Part shown: positions 43,986 through 53,000 of the stretch, piece after piece
Layout of the letters: each line of letters starts with the position of its first letter
Position numbering within the stretch: the stretch's first letter is position 1
Assembly: GCA_016927835.1 (NCBI GenBank)
Contig: JAFGMA010000235.1
Location: forward strand, 34,984 to 98,983
Length of the DNA: 64,000 nucleotides
Source of the DNA: Candidatus Zhuqueibacterota bacterium
GTDB lineage: Bacteria; Zhuqueibacterota; Zhuqueibacteria; Thermofontimicrobiales; Sulfurfontimicrobiaceae
Direction of reading: 5' to 3'
Made by a program: the position numbers and the translations under genes
The notes under the pieces: generated by a model
The model's input: only the letters and a program-made list of their open reading frames with translations
Told to the model about the DNA's origin: nothing
Databases searched by the model: none

Positions 43986-45467
43986 TCAATTCGAATCACT
44001 CATCTTCGCGCTGCTTTCCTGCTCAAGAAAATAGCCCACATGAAATAGAGTGGCTTCGTTATATGCTTTGGCAATGACTTGGGCGCCGATGGGCAATTTA
44101 TTGGAATCGTAACCCACAGGAATCGATATCGCCGGAACGCCAGCGAGATTGATCGAAACGGTAAAAATATCGGAGAGGTACATCGTTAGCGGATCATCGA
44201 GCTTCTCCCCCAGCCCGAAAGCCGTCGTTGGAGCAGTGGGTGCAATCAGGACATCGAATTTTTCGAAAGCGCGATCAAAATCCTGCTTGATCAATGTTCG
44301 CACTTTCTGGGCTTTACGGTAATAGGCATCATAATACCCGGCGGAGAGCACATACGTCCCCAGCATGATCCGGCGCTTGACCTCTTCGCCGAATCCCTGA
44401 CTGCGCGTTTTCACGTACATCGATTCGAGATCATCGGCGTCCCCGGCTCGATATCCAAATCGCGTTCCGTCGTATCGCGCAAGATTCGAAGAAGCTTCAG
44501 CGGTCGCAATAATATAATAGGTCGCAATGGCATATTTTGAATGGGGCAGCGATGTTTGCTCGATGCTTGCACCACCCTGTCTCAGGGAATCGATAGTGCG
44601 CTCGATTGCCGCCGACACCTCGAGTTGAACGCTTTCCGAGATATACTCCCGCGGAACTCCGACTTTCAATCCGCTGACACCATTTTTCATTCCGCTGGAA
44701 TAGTCGGGTACGGGCAGAGAGGCGGATGTGGAATCTCGCCGATCATGCCCGGCGATCACCTGCAATAGCATTGCTGCATCGGGAACGGAGCGCGTAATCG
44801 GACCGATTTGATCGAGCGAGGAGGCGTAGGCAACCAGTCCGAACCGCGAAACGCGACCATAAGTTGGCTTTAGTCCGACTACACCGCAAAATGATGCTGG
44901 TTGACGGATTGAGCCCCCGGTATCGGTTCCCAGGCTGGCGGTACACTGTCCATCGGCAACCGCCACAGCGGATCCACCCGACGATCCTCCCGGCACGCGC
45001 GCCATATCGTGAGGATTCAATGCGGCGCCGAAATGAGAATTTTCAGTCGATGATCCCATCCCGAATTCATCCATGTTGGTTTTTCCGATGAGTATCGCAT
45101 CCTCAGCGAGTAATCGTTTGATTACGAAGGCATCGTATGGGGGGATGAAGTTGGACAAAATTTTGGAGCCGCATGTGGTACGTTCGTTTTTGATGCAGAT
45201 AAGGTCTTTGATGGCAATGACCAATCCCGCGAGTTTTCCGGCATCGCCCGTTTTAATTTTCAGATCGATTGCCGCAGCCGCCTGCCTTGCGCGATCATCA
45301 AAAACCGATATAAATGCATTGAGTCGTTGATGCTGGCGGATGCGTTTCAGATAGGAATCAACCAACGTAACGCAATCAACCGTTTTATTATCAAGAAGTG
45401 GGCGAAGCTGTTGAAAATCCGCTGTTTCAAATGCCAAAGTCATTCCTTTCGTTTGCAATGGCATCAT
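43986..45467 (-). CDS. gatA: Aspartyl/glutamyl-tRNA amidotransferase subunit A
   Basis: 493 residues. Amidase-signature catalytic triad: K87 (AIKDLI), the cis-Ser in the GGSSGGSA loop (160-167) and nucleophile S186 ([11 protein letters not shown]). It supplies ammonia from glutamine. Its ATG at 45467 overlaps the tatA stop (ATGA), suggesting coupling; a second start (ATG 45443 or TTG just after it, near AAAGGA) is possible and would remove a short unusual N-terminus. Operon with gatB follows. Confidence 0.95.
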   Translation of the reverse strand: MMPLQTKGMTLAFETADFQQLRPLLDNKTVDCVTLVDSYLKRIRQHQRLNAFISVFDDRARQAAAAIDLKIKTGDAGKLAGLVIAIKDLICIKNERTTCGSKILSNFIPPYDAFVIKRLLAEDAILIGKTNMDEFGMGSSTENSHFGAALNPHDMARVPGGSSGGSAVAVADGQCTASLGTDTGGSIRQPASFCGVVGLKPTYGRVSRFGLVAYASSLDQIGPITRSVPDAAMLLQVIAGHDRRDSTSASLPVPDYSSGMKNGVSGLKVGVPREYISESVQLEVSAAIERTIDSLRQGGASIEQTSLPHSKYAIATYYIIATAEASSNLARYDGTRFGYRAGDADDLESMYVKTRSQGFGEEVKRRIMLGTYVLSAGYYDAYYRKAQKVRTLIKQDFDRAFEKFDVLIAPTAPTTAFGLGEKLDDPLTMYLSDIFTVSINLAGVPAISIPVGYDSNKLPIGAQVIAKAYNEATLFHVGYFLEQESSAKMSDSN

Positions 45468-45670
45468 GCCGAATGTTTTTCGCTTTTTTCATCATAGCTA
45501 TTCGCTTTTTTATCATCATCCTCTGTTTCGGTTGTTGCCTTTTTGAATTCTTTAATGCCCTTACCCAACCCTTGTGCCAATTCTGGCAGTTTTTTCGCAC
45601 CAAACAGGAGCAGAATAACGAAGACGATAACCACTAATTCCCAACCACCAGGCATGAATAGTAAACACAT
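45464..45670 (-). CDS. tatA: Twin-arginine translocase subunit TatA/TatE, copy 1
   Basis: 68 residues with ribosome site AAAGGAG. One N-terminal membrane helix followed by the amphipathic helix [20 protein letters not shown], then an acidic tail. TatA forms the pore of the Tat system for folded proteins. It is translationally coupled to gatA by a 4-base overlap. A second copy lies 67 bases upstream; tatC is not in the window. Confidence 0.93.
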   Translation of the reverse strand: MCLLFMPGGWELVVIVFVILLLFGAKKLPELAQGLGKGIKEFKKATTETEDDDKKANSYDEKSEKHSA

Positions 45671-45737
45671 AGTAAATTCTCCTTTTGCAATCTCATGACA
45701 GAGTTAGCACTCTCGCGTGCTTGGACTTCTTTGGACG

Positions 45738-45923
45738 CTAACCCTTTAAATCTTTGTCGATGTTTTTTAAATCCAGGTCATCTTTCAATTCATTGGCAGC
45801 TTTTTTAAATTCATTAATGCCTTTTGCGATGCCACGAGCAATTTCAGGCAATCGCTTGGAACCGAACATAATCAAAATGAAAAGGAAAATGACCAGAATT
45901 TCCCACGTTCCCATGCCAAACAT
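45738..45923 (-). CDS. tatA: Twin-arginine translocase subunit TatA/TatE, copy 2
   Basis: 61 residues: MFGMGTWEILVIFLFILIMF membrane helix and the amphipathic helix GSKRLPEIARGIAKGINEF, then a short Asp/Lys tail. GAGG lies before the ATG. It is clearly a paralog of the next gene; which is TatA and which TatE/TatB-like cannot be decided. Confidence 0.9.
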   Translation of the reverse strand: MFGMGTWEILVIFLFILIMFGSKRLPEIARGIAKGINEFKKAANELKDDLDLKNIDKDLKG

Positions 45924-46227
45924 TTTTCACACCTCTAAGTTTTTTTTGCTTTATTACCTGTACTGCAAATTTCGGTTTTCTTCGGAAAGCCGCGGCTTGA
46001 TGCAACGGCACCGATTTTTTTTGTCCGTTCGTCTTGCCATATAATTAGCTTGCTCCGAAATGCAGGCTACAAATGACGTGTTTGACTGAGTCGACTGTAT
46101 TTCGATTTTCGCAAGGTAACATTTGCGCTCGTTGGACTGCAGATTCCCTAAATCCGGAAATTTTCAATAACATCATAAGCCTGCATTCGAATTCGAAATG
46201 CAGGTTACTTATTTTGACCCATTCATG
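45924..46227. other. Intergenic region with short repeated CGAAATGCAGG units
   Basis: No gene. Near-identical 15-mers (CGAAATGCAGGCTAC at 46056-46070 and CGAAATGCAGGTTAC at 46194-46208) and a hairpin at 46180-46204 fill part of it; see the repeat entry. Confidence 0.55.
46056..46208. repeat. REP-like CGAAATGCAGG units, direct and inverted
   Basis: CGAAATGCAGGCTAC at 46056-46070, inverted CCTGCATTCG at 46180-46189 and CGAAATGCAGGTTAC at 46194-46208; the last two form a hairpin (CCTGCATT/AATGCAGG). Related CTGCAAATTTCG sequences occur near 45964 and 46674. Function unknown. Confidence 0.5.
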
Positions 46228-46494
46228 TTACAGGTAATACTTCAATAAATATGCAGCGATCGCAACACCCAAAATACCCACCACATTCAATTCGAACGTG
46301 AATCCAAATGTAAGCGTCATCAAACCCGCATTAATCGTAATTGGCTCGACGCCCCAGGTGGCTGCCTGGACGAAGAACTTTTCGACAACGCTGCCATCCG
46401 GCAGTATCCATGCGATGATTTTTCCCAAAGCGCTTCCGATAATCAAACCGAGAAAAAGTATAAAAATCACATATTTCATTGTTTTTTTTTTCAT
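46228..46494 (-). CDS. DUF4321 small membrane protein
   Basis: 88 residues. It matches the DUF4321 pattern: N-terminal membrane helix (about 8-28), a middle stretch with ILPDG, and a final membrane segment with FELNVVGILGV. Function unknown; such genes often lie near septum or lipid synthesis genes. It lies 197 bases downstream of the pssA stop. Confidence 0.85.
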   Translation of the reverse strand: MKKKTMKYVIFILFLGLIIGSALGKIIAWILPDGSVVEKFFVQAATWGVEPITINAGLMTLTFGFTFELNVVGILGVAIAAYLLKYYL

Positions 46495-46691
46495 CCTGAA
46501 ACCTGCTCTGGTATTTACACCGAGGATTAATCGATTATTTTCCTTAGTTGCACAGATTGGGGTTTTGAAGCTGAAAACCGGAATCGAATGAATATCGCTG
46601 ACTTTCTCTTCGAAATTGCAATTTTACACTATTCAGCTTTTTACCCCGAAATACGCTTCGATTGTATTTCATCGCTGCAAATTCCGAATAC

Positions 46692-47447
46692 TCACTCTTC
46701 GTTCGCTTCCAGCAGCTCTTGAGAATTTTTCGACAGGCAGATGAGCCAACGAACAATGCCATACAGAATATAAACCATAATCAATGGAAACAGGACAAAT
46801 TCCCTGAAAATAGAAATCGCGGTGAGTGACAGCAACAGAAAAATTAATTTGACAACATTACCTGTGCCACGCCTCAATGAAAATTTCGGCAGCGTATCGT
46901 AGCCGATCGTACTGACCATTAAAAAACTCACCGTGATGACCAATGGGATAAAAGCTTTTGAATAAATGGCGTCTGGATTCTTGAACTCAAGCGTGAAGAC
47001 GACGAAACTTGCCAAACAAACAGCAGACGCCGGTATCGGCATGCCAACAAAATCGCTTTTCTCAAAGCCGGAAATCTGGATATTAAATCTCGCCAGGCGG
47101 ATTCCGCCGAAGAGGAGCGGTAGAAAGCTGATCAGCTTGCCGATATCACCGTACGAATGAAAATATACATTGTAAATAAGTACAGCCGGGGCAACGCCAA
47201 ACGAAACTATATCAGCCAATGAATCGAACTCGATTCCAAACTCGCTATATGATTTCGTAATGCGGGCAATTTTTCCGTCAAGCGTATCGAACACCGCTGC
47301 AAGAACAATCAGCCAGGCTGCTCGTACGAAGTTCGGATCTTCACGGGCAATATAGGTTATTGCCAGAAAACCGCACAAAATATTCAGAGCTGTGAATACA
47401 TTCGGAAGTATGGCTTTTCTATTCTGCCTTTGATTTCGTTTCGCCAT
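46692..47447 (-). CDS. pssA: CDP-diacylglycerol-serine O-phosphatidyltransferase
   Basis: 251 residues with about eight membrane segments. The CDP-alcohol phosphotransferase motif DTLDGKIARITKSYSEFGIE, with later Asp residues in the SLAD stretch, is complete. It makes phosphatidylserine from CDP-DAG and serine. ATG 47447 follows AGGAG by 9 bases and lies inside psd (29-base overlap), indicating coupling; Psd uses its product. Confidence 0.93.
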   Translation of the reverse strand: MAKRNQRQNRKAILPNVFTALNILCGFLAITYIAREDPNFVRAAWLIVLAAVFDTLDGKIARITKSYSEFGIEFDSLADIVSFGVAPAVLIYNVYFHSYGDIGKLISFLPLLFGGIRLARFNIQISGFEKSDFVGMPIPASAVCLASFVVFTLEFKNPDAIYSKAFIPLVITVSFLMVSTIGYDTLPKFSLRRGTGNVVKLIFLLLSLTAISIFREFVLFPLIMVYILYGIVRWLICLSKNSQELLEANEE

Positions 47448-48087
47448 CCGGAAAAACTCCTAAAATTGTCTGACCTGCAATTGTCTTTTGACCTTCTTTT
47501 ACCTGAAGTTCAACAGCCAGCGGAAGAAAAATATCGACTCTGGAACCGAATTTGATCAAACCAAATCTGCGTCCAATTTCAACCGATTGATTCTTCTCCA
47601 GGTCGCAAATAATTCTCCTGGCAAATACTCCGGCTATTTGTTTAAATAACACTTTCCCCGAATTACCGTCTATGCCGATGATGGCTTGCTCATTCTCTGC
47701 GGAAGCTTCGGGTCGATAGGCTGCCCAAAATTTTCCTTTTAATTTTTGAAGGTATGCGATTTTTCCTGAAATGGGTATTCTATTCACGTGGACATTGAAA
47801 GGTGACATAAAAATGCTGATTTTAGTAGAAGCAGCTCGCATAAACATGTTTTCCTGCTCCCGTTCAATCGTGAGAATTTTTCCGTCAGCCGGCGCGAGAA
47901 CTATCCCTTCACCGCCAGGTACTGCTCTTTCAGGATCTCGAAAGAAAAATAACACAAATGCAAAGCAAGACCATGCCAGCCCTGCAAGAATGGAGATCGC
48001 CGGATATCCTGAAAGCACCGCCCCTGTCGTACTAATCAAAGCCAGGCAAAACAACCATATTGCCGGAATCCAAACATGCTTTGCCAA
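47419..48087 (-). CDS. psd: Phosphatidylserine decarboxylase, short form
   Basis: 222 residues from TTG 48087 with GGAGG upstream. Two N-terminal membrane segments (about 5-50), then the Psd domain with HVNRIP and the self-cleavage site FGSR (S of GSR becomes the pyruvoyl group). It converts PS to PE. It has the short, precursor-type layout of archaeal and many bacterial enzymes. It overlaps pssA by 29 bases and lies 35 bases after purC. Confidence 0.93.
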   Translation of the reverse strand: MAKHVWIPAIWLFCLALISTTGAVLSGYPAISILAGLAWSCFAFVLFFFRDPERAVPGGEGIVLAPADGKILTIEREQENMFMRAASTKISIFMSPFNVHVNRIPISGKIAYLQKLKGKFWAAYRPEASAENEQAIIGIDGNSGKVLFKQIAGVFARRIICDLEKNQSVEIGRRFGLIKFGSRVDIFLPLAVELQVKEGQKTIAGQTILGVFPDGETKSKAE

Positions 48088-48122
48088 TCTTTCCTCCCAA
48101 AGTTGCTGCTAATCGGAATTGC

Positions 48123-48854
48123 CTATTCGGCGCTGCTCATAAGCCGTCCTATAAGTGCTTCGCAATACTCAATCGCTTTGGATGAGTCACCAGCAAAAAC
48201 GGCTGCATCATAGTTGATGTCGGTATTCAAATCCAGAACCCGCATCGAATCGAAAACGAAACCATCTGCGAGATAAAGATTCTCCTGAAACCTGCCAAAT
48301 TTGAATGAAAAATCAAGCAATTGTAAATGGCGCCGTGCGAAAAGAGATTTTAAAACCGCATTTATTTTTGATGACTGCCTTTCAATCAGTTTCATCTCCT
48401 CGGCACTCACCAGACCCAACGCCAGCACATGCCATCTGTTGATCATCAAATCCTGGTTTTCACTATCTTTAACATAATATTCCAAAATCTGGCTTCGCAA
48501 ATGTTTCGTATCATCCAGTTGAAGCTTCTCGCGGATTTTACCGCCCATCACATTCCTGACTACCACAGTAAAAGGAATTTCATCAACATTTTTTAACAAC
48601 TGCCTCGAATCCGAAGTGGCTTTTATGAAGGCAGTAGGGATATGGTAATTTTCCAGGTACCTAAAAAGGAACGTGGAAATCATGCAATTAACTTTTCCTT
48701 TTCCAGGTATGGCTTTGATAATCTCGCCAGCTTCATCAACAACATTGTCTGTGAAATTTACCGAAAGCTGTTCTGAATTTTCTGCTATCTGATAGGTTTT
48801 TATTTTGTCGCTATCAAATTTATTTCCCACATCAAACCTCGCAATCTTCAACAT
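48123..48854 (-). CDS. purC: Phosphoribosylaminoimidazole-succinocarboxamide (SAICAR) synthetase, divergent
   Basis: 243 residues from ATG 48854; promoter placement suggests a leader of only about a dozen bases and there is no Shine-Dalgarno. Family segments are recognisable (KGKVNCMISTFLFRYLE; VVVRNVMGG; ALALGLVSAEEMK; LLDFSFKFGR). The DEISPD-type motif, usually required for catalysis, is replaced by DGFVFD near residue 215, and the usual AAGS becomes MGGK. It may be catalytically changed, or this lineage uses different residues. It is the first gene of the purC-psd-pssA run. Confidence 0.8.
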   Translation of the reverse strand: MLKIARFDVGNKFDSDKIKTYQIAENSEQLSVNFTDNVVDEAGEIIKAIPGKGKVNCMISTFLFRYLENYHIPTAFIKATSDSRQLLKNVDEIPFTVVVRNVMGGKIREKLQLDDTKHLRSQILEYYVKDSENQDLMINRWHVLALGLVSAEEMKLIERQSSKINAVLKSLFARRHLQLLDFSFKFGRFQENLYLADGFVFDSMRVLDLNTDINYDAAVFAGDSSKAIEYCEALIGRLMSSAE

Positions 48855-48872
48855 ATTTTTAAAATAGTACAA

Positions 48873-48901
48873 AATATAGTAAATTTTTTGATGATGTCCA
48901 A
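48873..48901 (-). promoter_or_regulatory. Sigma70-type promoter for purC-psd-pssA
   Basis: TTGGAC (complement of 48896-48901), 17-bp spacer, TATATT (complement of 48873-48878). Transcription would begin only about a dozen bases before the ATG at 48854. Repeat copy 4 begins 18 bases upstream of the -35 box. Confidence 0.7.
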
Positions 48902-48919
48902 ATAAAAAAATGAAGAACA

Positions 48920-48968
48920 ACGTAATGCTTCAGTTATTGATTCTTTACATGGTTTACGATGCCTCGCG
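48920..48968 (-). repeat. Dispersed promoter-linked repeat, copy 4 (palindrome lost)
   Basis: Blocks GTAATGCTTCAG, TTATTGATTC, ACATGGTTTACGATGCCTC match the other copies, but the palindrome is replaced by an unrelated sequence running into purB. Its spacing to the purC -35 box (18 bases) equals the other copies. Confidence 0.75.
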
Positions 48969-48984
48969 GTACGATAGACTCAAT

Positions 48985-50289
48985 TCACCCCACAGCCTCC
49001 AGACCTACGCGCTTAAAAATCGTATTTACATGTCGCAAGGCATGCTTCAGATCAAAACAGGCTGAAATCTCTTCCGGTGTTAGCACGGTATTTATCTCTG
49101 CATCCGCAGCGAGAAGCGTTTCCAGCGTATCGGTTCCTTGCCACACCTTCATCGCATTTCGCTGGACAAGTTGATAGGCTTTTTCGCGGCTCAAATCCTT
49201 CTCAATCAGCGCCAGCAATACCGCCTGTGAAAAAATGAGTCCTCGTGTTTTATTCAGATTTATCATCATATTATCAGGATATACCAGCAAATTTTCAATA
49301 ACATTTGTGGTTAGTGTAAGAATGTAATTCAGCAGAATCGTACTATCCGGCACGATAATCCGCTCAACCGAAGAATGGGAAATATCCCGCTCGTGCCACA
49401 ATGCAACATTTTCCATAGCCGTATGCGCATTGCCGCGCAGGAGTCGCGCTAATCCGGTGATGCGTTCACAGGTAATGGGATTTCGCTTGTGCGGCATAGC
49501 TGACGATCCTTTTTGTCCCTTGCCAAAATATTCTTCGGCTTCCAGAATTTCGGTCCGCTGGAGGCTTCGGATTTCAATCGCGATTTTTTCGAGGGAACAT
49601 GCCACCAGTGCAATTGCGGTGAGATATTCGGCGTGGCGGTCGCGCTGAATCACCTGTGTTGAAATCGATGCCGGCTTAAGAGACAATTTTTCGCATACAT
49701 AGCGTTCCACATACGGCGAAAGATATGCGAACGTGCCCACAGCGCCGGAAATCTTTCCGACGGAGATGATATCCACAGCGCGCTGCATTCGGTCCAGGTT
49801 GCGCCCCATCTCATCGTACCACAAGGCAAGCTTCAGCCCGAACGTCGTAGGCTCGGCATGAATTCCATGAGAACGCCCGATGCACGCGGTGTGCTTATGC
49901 TCGAGGGCGCGTTTTTTAAGCGCTGAACGCAATTGCTTTATATCATCGATGAGAATCAATCCCGCCTGTCGCATCAAAATTGCCAACGTGGTATCAAGCA
50001 GATCCGAAGATGTCATGCCTTTATGAATGTATCGTGCTTCTTCGCCAACGTACTCAGCCACATTGGTCAGAAAAGCGATTACATCATGCTTGACTGTTTT
50101 CTCGATTTCCAGAATTCGCGGGACATCGAAATCAGCTTTCTCACGGATAATTTTAACGGCGTCTCGCGGTATCTCACCGGATTCGGCTTGTGCCTCGCAA
50201 GCCAATATTTCAACTTCGAGCCAGGTGCGGAATTTATGCTCATCCGACCATAAAGCGCCCATCTTGGGCAATGTATATCTCTCAATCAT
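48985..50289 (-). CDS. purB: Adenylosuccinate lyase
   Basis: 434 residues. The fumarase-superfamily signature GSSAMPHKRNP (about 262-272) and the catalytic His region GRSHGIHAEP (about 138-147) are intact. It cleaves SAICAR and adenylosuccinate. CAGGG precedes ATG 50289. It lies upstream of purC with the repeat between them; purA is 21 kb away. Confidence 0.95.
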   Translation of the reverse strand: MIERYTLPKMGALWSDEHKFRTWLEVEILACEAQAESGEIPRDAVKIIREKADFDVPRILEIEKTVKHDVIAFLTNVAEYVGEEARYIHKGMTSSDLLDTTLAILMRQAGLILIDDIKQLRSALKKRALEHKHTACIGRSHGIHAEPTTFGLKLALWYDEMGRNLDRMQRAVDIISVGKISGAVGTFAYLSPYVERYVCEKLSLKPASISTQVIQRDRHAEYLTAIALVACSLEKIAIEIRSLQRTEILEAEEYFGKGQKGSSAMPHKRNPITCERITGLARLLRGNAHTAMENVALWHERDISHSSVERIIVPDSTILLNYILTLTTNVIENLLVYPDNMMINLNKTRGLIFSQAVLLALIEKDLSREKAYQLVQRNAMKVWQGTDTLETLLAADAEINTVLTPEEISACFDLKHALRHVNTIFKRVGLEAVG

Positions 50290-50521
50290 GATTACCCTGT
50301 AAACTTATTTTACAAATAATCTGCGGTTCAGCATTCAGGCTTCCCTGTTGCTAGATTTATCCTCTCTCGCGGTAAAAGTTTGCGTGCCGGAAGCTGATGG
50401 AGTCAATCTTCGTCTCTCCTGAAAAATCGCCCGGCTCCTGATTGGCTCATCGAGTTTTGCAATTTTAATCCGGGATAGCTATCGAATGGGAAATCCTGAA
50501 TCCAAAACCGTCTATTTCTGG

Positions 50522-51730
50522 TTATTTCTCCAAACGTTCGAGTTTCATGGTGACATTGAATGTGCGGTTTCTGCGAAACACTTGCAGCTTCAATGTATCC
50601 CCGCCTTTAAGATCGCGATTTTCGATGATCCGCCAGATATCATCGACATTCCGGATGCGTGTTTCATTAATCGCCAAAATGACATCGCCTTCTTCCAGTT
50701 GGGCTCTGGAGGCAGGACTGTTTTTTTCTATCTCCTCGATGATTACGCCTTCGGTGGAATTCAATCCAAGGTAACGAGCCATCAGCCGGTTGATGTTATC
50801 CACTTTCAGCCCGGTCCAAAAGCTGCGATTGACTTTACCGTACAGCTTCAATTCATTGAAAATCCGCTTGACACGATTGCTGGGCAGGGCGAATCCCAAT
50901 CCGATTGAGGTGCCCACTTTATCACTTCCTGAATATATAAACGTATTAATGCCAATAACTTCCCCCAGGCTATTCACCAGCGGTCCCCCGCTATTGCCGC
51001 TGTTGATGGCGGCATCGGTTTGCAGCATGTCCTGATAAACATGACCTTCGGTTGTACCGCGATCGAAATCGCGATTGACCGCACTGATCACACCAACGCT
51101 GACCGATGGTTCTGCGCCCACATCGAACAAGCCAAACGGATTACCGAAGGCGATCGCCCACTCACCGATGATCACGTCATCGGAGTCGCCAAATTGGACA
51201 TACGGCAAATTTTCGGCGTTGATTTTAAGCAATGCGATATCAGAGGGATAGTCTGATCCAACGATTTGAGCCTGATATTTTTCACCGCCCGGGAGCGTGA
51301 CAATAATCTCGGTTGCCTGACTGACGACGTGTTCATTGGTAATAATAAATCCATCCGGCGAAATGATAAATCCGGAACCCAGGCTTTTGACCTGCTGGCG
51401 CGAGCGATAGCCCCTGAAAAACTGTCGGAAAAAAGGATCATCAATAAACGGCTGTGTAACGTATTCTCTGATTTGCGTCACATTGATGCCTACAACAGCC
51501 GGACTGACCATCTCGACTGCGCGGGTGATTGCATTGCGCCGGGAATTTTCAATTGTAATTTGCGCAACATTCATCGCATTAAATGGCTGCGCGCTGGACA
51601 GGCTTTCGCTCACTGCCAACGAGTCTTGCATCAGCGCTCGTTTCTCCGCATCAGATTGTTCATTGCATGCGGAGACAAACAAAAACAAATAGATATTCAC
51701 TATCACGAGCATTGTGAAACTTTTTTTCAT
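50522..51730 (-). CDS. DegQ/HtrA-type periplasmic serine protease, lipoprotein
   Basis: 402 residues. Lipobox SAC with C22, then the trypsin-like domain with H134 (TNEHVV), D164 (SDIALLK) and S247 (GNSGGP), and one PDZ domain (about 300-395). It degrades or chaperones misfolded envelope proteins. One PDZ instead of the DegP pair suggests a DegS/DegQ-like enzyme. AAGGATG lies before the ATG. Monocistronic by spacing. Confidence 0.94.
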   Translation of the reverse strand: MKKSFTMLVIVNIYLFLFVSACNEQSDAEKRALMQDSLAVSESLSSAQPFNAMNVAQITIENSRRNAITRAVEMVSPAVVGINVTQIREYVTQPFIDDPFFRQFFRGYRSRQQVKSLGSGFIISPDGFIITNEHVVSQATEIIVTLPGGEKYQAQIVGSDYPSDIALLKINAENLPYVQFGDSDDVIIGEWAIAFGNPFGLFDVGAEPSVSVGVISAVNRDFDRGTTEGHVYQDMLQTDAAINSGNSGGPLVNSLGEVIGINTFIYSGSDKVGTSIGLGFALPSNRVKRIFNELKLYGKVNRSFWTGLKVDNINRLMARYLGLNSTEGVIIEEIEKNSPASRAQLEEGDVILAINETRIRNVDDIWRIIENRDLKGGDTLKLQVFRRNRTFNVTMKLERLEK

Positions 51731-52045
51731 CTTTCATCCTTCTGAAATACTTTGTATTCGAGCATAATCATCGTATTGGCAAACTACTGTCACAGTAATT
51801 GACACAATGGCAATTTTTCGCACTATTGCATTCAGCATTTATAAATTCAGATGAGTTTTATCGCTGCGATTCCCAAAAATTTGCTCACGTTCGATGATTA
51901 GTTTTTGGAAGCTGAATCCACCATTGTGACGGTGCTGTTATGACATAACCTATAAAATTCATTTATTCTACGAAATTATGAAGTTGCTGTTCCATCGAAG
52001 CAGCTTTGGAATCAGATTTCGTTGTGCACGGAAAATGGATATCCT
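51731..52045. other. Intergenic region upstream of the HtrA-type protease gene
   Basis: It contains a small palindrome ACTGTCACAGT near 51785-51795 that could be an operator, and a related GTGAC stretch near 51930. No promoter matching the window's TATATT grammar and no gene was identified. Confidence 0.45.
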
Positions 52046-52696
52046 TCAAGTACGGGTTTTGACCTTTTCCCAATCCGCAGAAAAACGCTCGATACCGATA
52101 TCGGTCAATGGGTGGGCGACCAGTTGCTCGATGATTTTGAAGGGAATCGTGGCGATATCCGCGCCGGCTAATGCTGCCTCGACGATATGCAGCGGGCTTC
52201 GGATGCTGGCAACGATAATGCGGGATTTTAAATCGTAATTCCTGAAAATAACCACACTTTCTCGAACAACATCGGTTCCCTGGTGCCCCGCATCATCGAG
52301 TCTGCCCACAAAAATGCTCACAAACGATGCACCTGCTTTGGCTGCCATCAACGCCTGCATCGAATTGAAAACCAGCGTTACATTACACCGAATGCCTTCC
52401 GCCTCCAGTACTTTCACAGCCTGGAGACCCTCTTTGGTAATGGGAATCTTGACGACGATATTCTGGTGAATTTTTGCCAGGTTGCGGGCTTCTTTAATCA
52501 TGTTTTCAGCATCCAGGCTCACTACCTCGGCACTAATGGGACCATCGACGAGTTTACATATTTGGTTCAAAATTTCGGTGAAGCTTCCCTGCACCCTGGA
52601 AATGAGCGTGGGATTCGTGGTAACGCCATCCACTACGCCCAATTTCGCAGCTTCTTTGATTTGTTCGATATTCGCGGTGTCGATAAAAATTTCCAT
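52046..52696 (-). CDS. Fructose-6-phosphate aldolase / transaldolase, TalC-MipB type
   Basis: 216 residues from ATG 52696 (AGGAGG 10 bases upstream). Motif [12 protein letters not shown] at the N-terminus, GVTTNPTLI, and Schiff-base K83 in VVKIPIT; the residue set fits the short class III/IV transaldolases. It interconverts pentose pathway sugars or cleaves fructose 6-phosphate. Exact activity is not decided by sequence. No partner gene adjacent. Confidence 0.92.
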   Translation of the reverse strand: MEIFIDTANIEQIKEAAKLGVVDGVTTNPTLISRVQGSFTEILNQICKLVDGPISAEVVSLDAENMIKEARNLAKIHQNIVVKIPITKEGLQAVKVLEAEGIRCNVTLVFNSMQALMAAKAGASFVSIFVGRLDDAGHQGTDVVRESVVIFRNYDLKSRIIVASIRSPLHIVEAALAGADIATIPFKIIEQLVAHPLTDIGIERFSADWEKVKTRT

Positions 52697-53000
52697 TTGC
52701 TGCAGCCTCCTGTTAAAAAAATGGATCCTAACCATTCTGCAAAATCATCACTTAAAAACCAATTAGAAATAAACTGTGTTTCAATTTCGCAGATATAAAT
52801 TTGAATGTGTTTGCTGTGTTTATTCACTCAAAGTGATTGTCAAACCCGCACGATTCACAACCAAGTGTTTCCGATGAAACGCAATCCCCATCTTGCGGCA
52901 TGGCGCTGGCTGAAACGAATGGGTAAAAGTTCGTATCCTGATGCTCTCTGCGGAAACATCAAACAGAAAGATGGAATTCGTAACATCAGGTGGATGGTTG
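52697..53000. other. Intergenic region between talC-type gene and truA
   Basis: No gene, RNA or clear promoter seen. A minus-strand frame at 52820-53095 runs into truA out of frame and is not believed. A small hairpin TCACTCAAAGTGA lies near 52823-52835. Confidence 0.5.

Noticed and set aside
45443..45467. Longer gatA start coupled to tatA
   Set aside because: Kept as the annotated start but not certain; the internal start near 45443 is equally possible, so no claim is made on the N-terminus.
48855..48984. Purine riboswitch upstream of purC
   Set aside because: The predicted leader is too short and the sequence lacks the three-stem purine aptamer.
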